A stretch of DNA of 50,794 nucleotides from Mycolicibacterium vaccae NBRC 14118 = CIP 105934. GTDB lineage: Bacteria > Actinomycetota > Actinomycetes > Mycobacteriales > Mycobacteriaceae. Each line of letters begins with the position of its first letter. Position 1 is the stretch's first letter. The position numbers and the translations under genes were made by a program. The notes below the pieces were generated by a model. That model searched no databases, was not told the origin of the DNA, and saw only the letters and a list, made by a program, of their open reading frames with translations. Of the stretch, positions 30,035 to 36,865 are shown in pieces. The DNA is taken from contig NZ_BCRS01000020.1 of NCBI RefSeq assembly GCF_001552715.1, positions 1 to 50,794 of the forward strand. The letters run 5' to 3'.

Positions 30035-30862
30035 CTAGAAGCGGTACTGCAGGATTCGCGCCTTGCGCGCGATCGCCGGTACCCGGTGCGACAGCCGGCC
30101 CGCCAGACGCAGGCCGGGGGGAAACTGCGCGGCCTCGGGGCGTTGCATGACGCTGGCCTCCTCCAGCAGCGTGAGGCGCGGGTTCCATGCCTCGGGCTGT
30201 CGAGCGTCCTTGAAGCCGGCGAAGTTCCACTGGCTGTGCGGCGAGTTCGTCTTGCCCGCGGTGCTCACCTTGCCGACCAGACGGTTGAGCGTGCTCACCG
30301 GTCCGTAGTCGTTGAAAGCGATGACGCCCGAACCGAAATGGTCGGTGACCATGCGCAGGACGGCAATCACGTCCGTCTCGTGGAGGAACGCGACCAGCCC
30401 GTCGGCGAAGACGAGCGTCGGCCGGTCACCCGGTATCGGGTCGGCCCAATGCGGTTCGAGTACCGAGGCCGGCACGGCGTGGTCGCGTTCGTGGGCGGGC
30501 AGAAGCGCCTGGCGCACCGCGACGACGGCGGGCAGGTCGACGCTGTACCAGTCGACGGTGGACGGCGGGTCGACGCGCAGCACCGCGCTGCTGAAGCCTG
30601 CGCCGAGGTCGACGACGACGGCGTCGGGGTGCTCGCCGATGAAGTCCCTGATGCGCTCGTCGAGCATCTTGGCCCGTAACGCCACCAGCGGCACCACGCT
30701 GGGCGTCGCGGCCAGTGTGCTGAAGTCGTAGTCGATTTCACCGACAGTCAGCTCGGCCTGGCGATCACCGAGGATGGGGCGGGGCGCTCGGCTGTCGAGG
30801 GCCCGGCAGTACTCCGTGAGCAACGCCGTCTGTTCGATGGGGGTGAGGCCGCTGACATCCAT
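30035..30862 (-). CDS. SAM-dependent O-methyltransferase, TcmP/LCM family, second copy
   Basis: 275 residues from ATG 30862; an ATG six codons upstream is possible. VVDLGAGFSSAVLRVDPP and WYSVDLPAVVAVR match the SAM site and following strand of the family seen at 17792, but the glycine-rich loop is LGAGFS rather than LGCGLD. Many residues differ, so it is not a recent duplicate. No signal peptide. It converges with the P450 and lies 45 bases upstream of nothing in its own direction other than that convergent gene; its upstream neighbour on the same strand is a PE-PPE hydrolase. Methylation of a hydroxyl or carboxyl group made by the neighbouring oxygenases is possible. Confidence 0.82.
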   Translation of the reverse strand: MDVSGLTPIEQTALLTEYCRALDSRAPRPILGDRQAELTVGEIDYDFSTLAATPSVVPLVALRAKMLDERIRDFIGEHPDAVVVDLGAGFSSAVLRVDPPSTVDWYSVDLPAVVAVRQALLPAHERDHAVPASVLEPHWADPIPGDRPTLVFADGLVAFLHETDVIAVLRMVTDHFGSGVIAFNDYGPVSTLNRLVGKVSTAGKTNSPHSQWNFAGFKDARQPEAWNPRLTLLEEASVMQRPEAAQFPPGLRLAGRLSHRVPAIARKARILQYRF

Positions 30863-30906
30863 CCTGCCAGCCAAGCACATCCACGGGATCGGCCGGCAAC
30901 CGGCGA

Positions 30907-32169
30907 CTACTCGTCGCCGCCCGCCTCGCCGCCCGATGACGAGTTGTCTGTGCTGTCGTCGGCATCCGACCGCTTCTCGGTGGCGTCAGTCTCCGGCTCG
31001 CCGGCCTGCTCGGCCTCCTGCTCTGTCACCTCGTCGAAGGCTTCGTCGGCTCCCTCGTCGGCTCCCTCGTCGGACTCCTCGAGGTCGTCGGTGAGATCTT
31101 CCGTGAGGCCTGTGTCGAGGAGGTCTGCATCGAGGCCTTCGGTGAGGTCGTCCCCGACATCCTCTGTGGGGTCTTCCCGGACGTCCTCCACGCCGGTCGA
31201 CACGAACTCGACCGTGCGCGCCGAATCCGCTACGTCACCATCGCCCTCGGGCGCCGGATCAGTCGGCGGCGCTTCGGGGTCCGGGGTCGGCTCGGGGTCC
31301 GGGGTCGGCTCGGGCGCGGCGGGTAGGCCCGGCTTGGCGGGCAGGTAGGACCGGTCGTAGGCCGACTCGACCATCTCGCGGAGAGGGCCGTCGAGCGCGT
31401 CCGCGAGGGCCGCCAGACCGATCCAGCGCAACGGCTCGAGCAGTGGGAGTCTGTCGTTCGGCACGAAGACGTAGGTTGTCTTGCCCTCGGTCCACACGTA
31501 ATTGGCCGGATCGTAGAGGTCGATCTCTTCGTAGTCGGTGTGGGTGACCGCGAAGCCGGCGAAGACGTTGAGCAGCGCCAGAAGGTTCATCGGGTTGTCG
31601 GGGAAGTCGGACGCCAGATCGTACTGGCGGGCGACGTCGAGCACTGCGTAGTCGCTGTCCGGCACCGCCTGGCCCCAGCCGACATGCGCTCCGCCGTGTT
31701 TGCGGCCCGGATTCCCGATGAGGACGAAACTCAGGTTCTCCGGACCGGGTGCGCCCTCGGTCCCGCCGTACTTCGCGATCCAGTCCGCCGCCACCCGTGC
31801 GCCCTGGCTGTATCCGTAGACGATCTGCTGTGTTTGTCCGGGGTCCGGAGAGGGTTGCCGGAGAGCCTTGTCGAGCAGGTCCATCCCTTGCGCCCGCAGC
31901 AGGTAGGGGTAGGGCACGGACGAACATTGGCGCTGGGCGGCGCACACCTCGCCCTGAAGGTCGTCGTCGTTGCCGCCCGGCAGCAGGCTCAGGGTCAACA
32001 CCCTGGCTTTCTCAGGAAGAAAGGAGAATTCGGCAGCCGCGGGCGGCGCCGATCCGACCGCGGGGAGCACCATGAGCGGAGTGGCCGCCGCGGCCACAGC
32101 CGCGATCCACTTGGCCCGCCGGTTGTTCTTCGTCCCTGCCACCATGTCCGTCGGCCCCCCAGCGTTCAT
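30907..32169 (-). CDS. Secreted PE-PPE-type hydrolase with acidic tail
   Basis: 420 residues. A signal peptide (about 1-46; WIAAVAAAATPLMVLPAVGSAPPAAA) is followed by a PE-PPE-type domain: YGYSQGARV with nucleophile Ser about 121, LIGNPGRKHGGAHVG, VARQYDLASDFPDNPMNLLALLN. A PTPDPEPTPDPE linker precedes about 110 residues rich in Asp and Glu with D-L-T repeats. GYSQG is the cutinase-type elbow, so it bridges the PE-PPE and cutinase groups. Two cysteines in VCAAQRQC correspond to the pair in the 24711 and 36866 proteins (CELEREC, CDEPKVC). Esterase or lipase activity at the cell surface is expected from family knowledge; the natural substrate is unknown. Confidence 0.86.
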   Translation of the reverse strand: MNAGGPTDMVAGTKNNRRAKWIAAVAAAATPLMVLPAVGSAPPAAAEFSFLPEKARVLTLSLLPGGNDDDLQGEVCAAQRQCSSVPYPYLLRAQGMDLLDKALRQPSPDPGQTQQIVYGYSQGARVAADWIAKYGGTEGAPGPENLSFVLIGNPGRKHGGAHVGWGQAVPDSDYAVLDVARQYDLASDFPDNPMNLLALLNVFAGFAVTHTDYEEIDLYDPANYVWTEGKTTYVFVPNDRLPLLEPLRWIGLAALADALDGPLREMVESAYDRSYLPAKPGLPAAPEPTPDPEPTPDPEAPPTDPAPEGDGDVADSARTVEFVSTGVEDVREDPTEDVGDDLTEGLDADLLDTGLTEDLTDDLEESDEGADEGADEAFDEVTEQEAEQAGEPETDATEKRSDADDSTDNSSSGGEAGGDE

Positions 32170-32182
32170 GTCCCAAAGGTTT

Positions 32183-32197
32183 GCTGATCAGATCAGC
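32183..32197. promoter_or_regulatory. Perfect 15-bp palindrome just upstream of the PE-PPE gene
   Basis: GCTGATC-A-GATCAGC lies 14-28 bases upstream of the ATG at 32169 on the minus strand. It overlaps a GTTTGCTG copy (32179-32186). Position and symmetry suggest an operator or a short 5'-UTR hairpin. Confidence 0.4.
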
Positions 32198-32360
32198 GTA
32201 CGCGCCCCACGGCATGACCACGCACACTTTCGCGGCAGCTTCTCATTATTGCGACACCACTTCGTGATGGTGTGCACCGGCCGTTCGGCTGGGCAGGGGT
32301 AACCCGCAATCGCATCCGGTAAACCCGAACTTCGTTTGCTGGATAGTGCTGAGCCGCCGG

Positions 32361-33026
32361 CTACCGGACGCGGCCGGCGACGAAGTTCGCGGCTTCCTCC
32401 ACCATGCCGTTGTCGGCGTAGGCGAAGTGGGCCGGCAGGTTGAAGCCGGGCGAGCAGAACGGATCGTCGAGCGCACACAGATCGATCGACTTCGGCCCGT
32501 AGGTGCCGCTCATCTGCGGCAGCGGACCGCCACCACGGATGTCGCGCAACGGATTTCCGAAGACCACAACGGCGGCCACGTGGTCGGCGACGCGGGGCGG
32601 CATCGGGGTGGGGGTGAACCGGCCCAGCGGTCGCGGATCGACGGTGATCAGGTCGATGACGCCGGCGCCCTGCGACATGCCGCCCAGGACAAGCTTGGTG
32701 TCCGGGCAGTTGTCGGCCATCCACTGCACCCGCCCCGATGCGTCGGCCGCGCCCATGGGCGCCGATTTGTCGAAGTCGAATCCTGCCGGGTAGTTCACCG
32801 CGTAGGTGCCCACCGACTGCTCACCGACCTTGGGCCGCAGCGCGTTGACGAACGCATCACCGACCCACCCGAGGCCGGGTTCCGCACCGGTCCCGCGCGC
32901 GAAGATCACCTCGATGTCCGGACACGGATCCGCTGAGGCGGTCGGTATCGAGACCCCCGTCTGCCATAACGCGGCCGAAACCGCGACTGCTGCACCGACA
33001 CTGCCCAGAACACGCCGCACCTGCAT
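32361..33026 (-). CDS. Cutinase-family secreted esterase
   Basis: 221 residues with a signal peptide ending near PTASADP (residue 33). Cutinase landmarks are IFARGTGAEPG, the nucleophile elbow GGMSQG (Ser about 118, with Gly-Met where Gly-Tyr is usual), and the end CALDDPFCSPG with the catalytic Asp and a following AHFAY His. Disulphide cysteines are at the expected places. Mycobacterial cutinase-like proteins hydrolyse esters, lipids or polyesters outside the cell. It lies between a PE-PPE hydrolase and a BVMO on the same strand; separate gaps of 58 and 191 bases leave operon structure open. Confidence 0.9.
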   Translation of the reverse strand: MQVRRVLGSVGAAVAVSAALWQTGVSIPTASADPCPDIEVIFARGTGAEPGLGWVGDAFVNALRPKVGEQSVGTYAVNYPAGFDFDKSAPMGAADASGRVQWMADNCPDTKLVLGGMSQGAGVIDLITVDPRPLGRFTPTPMPPRVADHVAAVVVFGNPLRDIRGGGPLPQMSGTYGPKSIDLCALDDPFCSPGFNLPAHFAYADNGMVEEAANFVAGRVR

Positions 33027-33084
33027 GTATCCATGCTGTCACACCGCAGGGAACGTACTGGTCAGGCCGGTGCTGGCCAGCAGT

Positions 33085-34563
33085 TCAGGCGAAGGAGTAG
33101 TCGGTGAACGGGAAGTTGTCGTTCTCGCGGTTGGTCTGGTTGGTCGAGGCCGGACGCACCAGCGTCTCGCCGCTCGGGCTGAAGTAGTAGGACCGCGAGC
33201 GTGCGCAGTCACCCCGACGGAACACGGTCTTACCCAACAGCTTCGACATCCGCTCACTGAAGCGGTCGGTGGCGTCCTCGGTCACCTCGAAGGTGGTCGC
33301 GTCGCGCCGTTGCAGCTCGCCGAAGAGCCGATCCATGTGGCGCATCTGGTATTCCATCGTGTTGAAGTACGACAGCCCGCTGGTGGCGTACGGTCCGGCC
33401 AGGCTCAGAAGATTCGGGAAGGCCGGGATCGTCACGCCCTGGTAGGCCTTGAAGCCGTTGTCCCGCCACCACTTTCCGAGGTTACGGGCGTCACGGCCGA
33501 TCACCTCGATCGCCGGGATGTTGGCTTCCCAGATGTCGAAGCCCGTGCACAGCACCAGGGTGTCGATCTTGGTCTTGGTGCCGTCGCAGGCCACGATGCC
33601 GTCGGCTTCCACCCGCTCGATACCCGAGGCCTGCAGATGCACGTGCGGTTTGGCCAGCGTGCGGTAGTAGGAGTTCGAGTACGTCGGCCGCTTACAACCG
33701 AAGTCGTAGTCCGGCGTCAGCTGCTTGCGCAGACGCCGGTCCCGGATCGAGACGAACCGCAACGCCTGGGACAGATAGGAAGCGCCGACGTTGAGCTGCC
33801 GGAAATACTTGTAGTTCAGCACCGACAGGATCATCATCACTTCGAGGTTCGCGTCGGTGGTGAACCGGAACGCGCGTTGCAGCAGCGGGATCCGGGCGAA
33901 CAGTCGACGCAGCAGCGGCGGGATCGCGAAGTCGAACTTCGGCACCACGTGGATCGGGGTGCGCTGGTACACCGTGAGCTCTGCGGCGGTCTTGGCGAGC
34001 TCCGGGATCAACTGCACCGCCGTGGCGCCGGTACCGATCAGCCCGATGCGCTCGCCGGCGGGGGAGTACTCGTCATCCCAGTCCATGCTGTGCACGATCC
34101 GACCGGCGAAATCCTCGATACCCGGGATGTCGGGCGTGCGCGGCTGTGACAGGTAGCCGGTGGCGGTGATCAGGAACCGCGAGGTCAGCGTCTCGCCGCT
34201 GGACAGCGTCACCTGCCACTGCCTGGCGTCCTCGTCCCAGCGCGCGCCGTCGACCGGGCTGTTGAACCGCATGTGCCTGCGGACGTCGTACTTGTCGGCA
34301 ACGTGCTCGGCGTAGGCCTTGAGTTCATGGCCCGGGGCGTAGAGCCGCGACCACTTCGGGTTGGGTTCGAACCAGTAGGAGTAGGTCGACGACGGGATGT
34401 CGACTGCCAGGCCGGGGTAGTGATTGACGTGCCACGTCCCGCCCAGATCGTCCTCGCGGTCGACGATCAGGATGTTGTCATAGCCCATTTTCCTGAGCTG
34501 GATCGCGGCACCCATGCCGCCGAAGCCGGCTCCTACGACGATCGCGTCGTATTGCACATCCAT
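33085..34563 (-). CDS. Flavin-containing monooxygenase, Baeyer-Villiger type, second copy
   Basis: 492 residues from ATG 34563, chosen to place the FAD loop GAGFGGMGAAIQL 10 residues in and because of the -10-like element upstream. The NADPH loop is GTGATAVQLIP, and FAGRIVHSMDWDD matches the BVMO fingerprint. It is highly similar along its length to the 27136 protein (for example GCKRPTYSNSYYRTLAKPHV against GCKRPTLSNVYYRTFTKPHV). The pair flank the P450, methyltransferase, PE-PPE and cutinase genes. Substrate unknown; ketone-to-ester oxidation feeding nearby esterases is inferred. Confidence 0.9.
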   Translation of the reverse strand: MDVQYDAIVVGAGFGGMGAAIQLRKMGYDNILIVDREDDLGGTWHVNHYPGLAVDIPSSTYSYWFEPNPKWSRLYAPGHELKAYAEHVADKYDVRRHMRFNSPVDGARWDEDARQWQVTLSSGETLTSRFLITATGYLSQPRTPDIPGIEDFAGRIVHSMDWDDEYSPAGERIGLIGTGATAVQLIPELAKTAAELTVYQRTPIHVVPKFDFAIPPLLRRLFARIPLLQRAFRFTTDANLEVMMILSVLNYKYFRQLNVGASYLSQALRFVSIRDRRLRKQLTPDYDFGCKRPTYSNSYYRTLAKPHVHLQASGIERVEADGIVACDGTKTKIDTLVLCTGFDIWEANIPAIEVIGRDARNLGKWWRDNGFKAYQGVTIPAFPNLLSLAGPYATSGLSYFNTMEYQMRHMDRLFGELQRRDATTFEVTEDATDRFSERMSKLLGKTVFRRGDCARSRSYYFSPSGETLVRPASTNQTNRENDNFPFTDYSFA

Positions 34564-34571
34564 GGCGATCA

Positions 34572-34590
34572 ACGCTACCTCACAGCAAAT
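34572..34590 (-). promoter_or_regulatory. Candidate leaderless promoter and CAGCAAAT copy before the second BVMO
   Basis: On the minus strand TAGCGT lies eight bases before the ATG at 34563 and ATTTGCTG lies five bases upstream of it. No ribosome site is seen. Confidence 0.4.
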
Positions 34591-34677
34591 CGGGGCCCCG
34601 CCCACTGGATCTTAGGCCGTACAGGCTGGCTGCGCTCGCTGGTGACGGCCCCCGCGCATCACCGGGCGGACACACCG

Positions 34678-34707
34678 CGGAGCCCCGGCGGAAGGGCCGG
34701 GGCTCCG
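34678..34707 (-). terminator. Strong hairpin terminator after the acidic-tailed hydrolase gene
   Basis: Arms CGGAGCCCCGGC (34678-34689) and GCCGGGGCTCCG (34696-34707) pair over 12 bases with loop GGAAGG. It starts 43 bases beyond the stop of the gene at 34751. No T-run follows, which is common for mycobacterial terminators. Confidence 0.6.
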
Positions 34708-34750
34708 GGCTGGGTGTCCGAGACTTCGGCAGCCTCGAGCTCGGGGAGGG

Positions 34751-36025
34751 CTACTCCGAGGAGCCGGAGTCGGACGACCCGGATCCGTCAGACGACGATT
34801 CGGCCGACGAGCCCGAATCATCGGAGTCCGAGGAATCCTCGGCTCCGCTGGCGTCGTCCTCGTCCTTGGTGGCCTCGTCCGAGTCGCCGGCCTCGGCGTC
34901 CTCGTTCGCTTCGGCCTCGTCGTCGCTGCCCGATCCCGTGTCGGTGTCCTCGTCGACCACGTCGAGATCCTCGTCGTCGACGACACCGCTGGTGTCCTCG
35001 GCGCCGTCACGGTCGACCACCTCGACAGGCTCGGGGGCTTCCTTCTCGGCATCCTCGACCTTGTCGACGCCGTCGACATCGTCGACGTCGGCCACGGGAG
35101 CCGGTTCAGGAGCCGGGTCCTCGGTGACCGACGCCGGGGAGGCCAGCGTGCGCGCCGCGGGGGTCTGCACGACGTCGTTGCGGCTGTATCCCTTGTCGAT
35201 CTTCTCGCGGAGCTCGGCCTCACGCGGCGCGAGGAATGGGAGCAGCTGGACCAGCGGCAGTTTGGCCGTCGGGATGAGGTAGTTGGTGACCTTGCCGCCT
35301 GCCTCGTTGTACTCGACGCTGGTGATGTACTCGTCCTTCAGATCGGCGAACATCATCGGCACGTGCACGAAGATGCCGCCGGCCATCGCGTTGGCCACCG
35401 CGAGGAAGTTCCACCACCGGTCGGGGAAGTCGGCCAGGCCGTCGTACTCGCCGAGCACGACCTTGACCTCGTACTGCGAGGCCGGCGGCGGCTGGTAGGT
35501 GTAGTCGTACTTGCTGTTGTAGCGGGCCTTGTTGATCAGCTTCTGGCGGCTGGAGTCGGCGACCACGATGAACGTGAGTTCGTCGGCCTTCGGCGCGTTG
35601 GGATCCTGGGCCAGTTGGCGGAGCACCTCGGTGACCACCAGCGAGCCGGCCGACAACCCGACGATCTTGACCTGTTCGTTGGCCAGGAGGTTGCCGTCGG
35701 CATCTCGGACGAGCTTGCCGACGGCGGTGCCGATCGCGGTGTTGAGGTTGGTGATCCCGATGTTGATCGACTGACCGAGGGTGTAGGTCCGCCCCGTGTA
35801 CGGCGCGGCCTCCGCCGGCCATCCGATGCTGACCCGATCCATCCCGTGCAGCTCGTCCTTGAGGACCTGCGCCATCACCAAATCGTGCATGGATGGCGTT
35901 GCCAGACCGCCGACGACGAGCCCGGTGGGACTGCTGATCCCCGGCGCCGCGGTGGACAGTGCCAGTGCAGCCGAGGCAACTGCGGCGCCACACACAACCC
36001 GTGCCTTACGAAAGCTCCTACGCAT
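34751..36025 (-). CDS. Secreted PE-PPE-like hydrolase with acidic Ser/Asp tail
   Basis: 424 residues from ATG 36025 (MRRSFRKARVV), which opens a typical signal peptide ending near STAAPG. The hydrolase-like body has the elbow VGLSAGSLV (Ser about 125), FIVVADSSRQKL, VVLGEYDGLADFPDRWWNFLAVANAM and YLIPTAKLPLVQLL, which correspond to PE-PPE domain positions, though it is more distant than the other three. The last 120 residues are Asp/Glu/Ser-rich and end in SDSGSSE. It is divergent from the 36866 gene across an AT-rich gap of 840 bases and is followed by a hairpin. The catalytic Asp and His are not certain from sequence alone. Confidence 0.82.
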   Translation of the reverse strand: MRRSFRKARVVCGAAVASAALALSTAAPGISSPTGLVVGGLATPSMHDLVMAQVLKDELHGMDRVSIGWPAEAAPYTGRTYTLGQSINIGITNLNTAIGTAVGKLVRDADGNLLANEQVKIVGLSAGSLVVTEVLRQLAQDPNAPKADELTFIVVADSSRQKLINKARYNSKYDYTYQPPPASQYEVKVVLGEYDGLADFPDRWWNFLAVANAMAGGIFVHVPMMFADLKDEYITSVEYNEAGGKVTNYLIPTAKLPLVQLLPFLAPREAELREKIDKGYSRNDVVQTPAARTLASPASVTEDPAPEPAPVADVDDVDGVDKVEDAEKEAPEPVEVVDRDGAEDTSGVVDDEDLDVVDEDTDTGSGSDDEAEANEDAEAGDSDEATKDEDDASGAEDSSDSDDSGSSAESSSDGSGSSDSGSSE

Positions 36026-36184
36026 GTGATCTCCCCGATATGTAGCGATGACGTGATCCGCCAACTGCGGTGCGCCGAATCATATTGCTCGTGCGTCAAC
36101 TTCGTACAGCAAATTCGAGCAAATACCGAACCATCGATTTATGGCAAATTACGTATATATTGCTGTTATGCGATGTTTATGGAA

Positions 36185-36202
36185 TCTCTACATCAGTAGA
36201 GA
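36185..36202. repeat. Inverted repeat, 7-bp arms with 4-base loop
   Basis: TCTCTAC and GTAGAGA separated by ATCA, in the AT-rich gap between divergent hydrolase genes. Confidence 0.6.
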
Positions 36203-36231
36203 ATTTGCAGGGCGTCCTTCGGGAAAAGACA

Positions 36232-36246
36232 CGGCACACTGTGCCG
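36232..36246. repeat. Perfect 15-bp palindrome
   Basis: CGGCACA-C-TGTGCCG, 30 bases after the previous inverted repeat. Its size and symmetry suit a dimeric repressor site. Confidence 0.6.
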
Positions 36247-36865
36247 CTCTTCCAAAAAGTGGCTTTCAACGCGTCTTATGTGGACAGTTCAGCGCAGGAC
36301 ACCGCGATCACAGCCAAAATTACAGAGCTGTCACTTTAATTTCAGGAATGCGTCAATAATGGCGAGCTCTTGATAGCTGGCTGGTCGTCGGCTAAAAATT
36401 TCTCATGGTCCGAACCATCGGGGGCAGCACATCCTCGTGAACATTGGACTCCTTGCTGATTAACGCCACCCGGCGCAGTCGCCTTGTCCGGTCCGTGATA
36501 TGCGCGCCGGCTGGCGCGGCCCCGGCCGGATGCTGAGGGCGTGCCGAGGGCAACGGCGCGCGTCCGCGAAGTCCCGGAGCGCACCCCAGGGCGACCCGGA
36601 TACGGCTCTGGCATGCCGTGTATCCGGCGAACCACCAGTTCAGCGCCCTGATAGCACGGCTAACGGACCCGCTCGGCCGCGGTCGACGGGCCACCCCGGT
36701 GAAATCCCAGTTTTTGGGTTTGCTGGAGTGTTCGCTGACGGCTCTGCCCTGCGGTATCGTGCACTTCGGTCCGGCGGCGGACAGGCGGGCACGCGCGCGC
36801 CGTCGAGCGCGCAGCCGACGTCAACGCACACGGGCGGCCACGCGGCCCGGGAGAAGGGACACTCT

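Larger units (their letters stand above)
36026..36865. other. 840-bp divergent intergenic region with AT-rich part
   Basis: From about 36080 to 36480 the sequence is clearly richer in A and T than its surroundings (for example TTTATGGCAAATTACG). Short frames are present but none has both a ribosome site and a recognisable product. The region holds two perfect inverted repeats (36185-36202 and 36232-36246), CAGCAAAT at 36107, GTTTGCTG at 36718 and TATCGT at 36755. It is best read as regulatory DNA or a decayed acquired segment. Confidence 0.5.

Noticed and set aside
36070..36359. Two short plus-strand frames (89 and 72 codons) in the AT-rich gap
   Set aside because: No ribosome site, no similarity I recognise, and they overlap each other. 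The region reads better as regulatory or decayed DNA.
36500..36865. Upstream extension of the 36866 protein
   Set aside because: GAGAAGGG and the signal peptide fix GTG 36866; the upstream residues are Arg-rich and unlike the paralogue.
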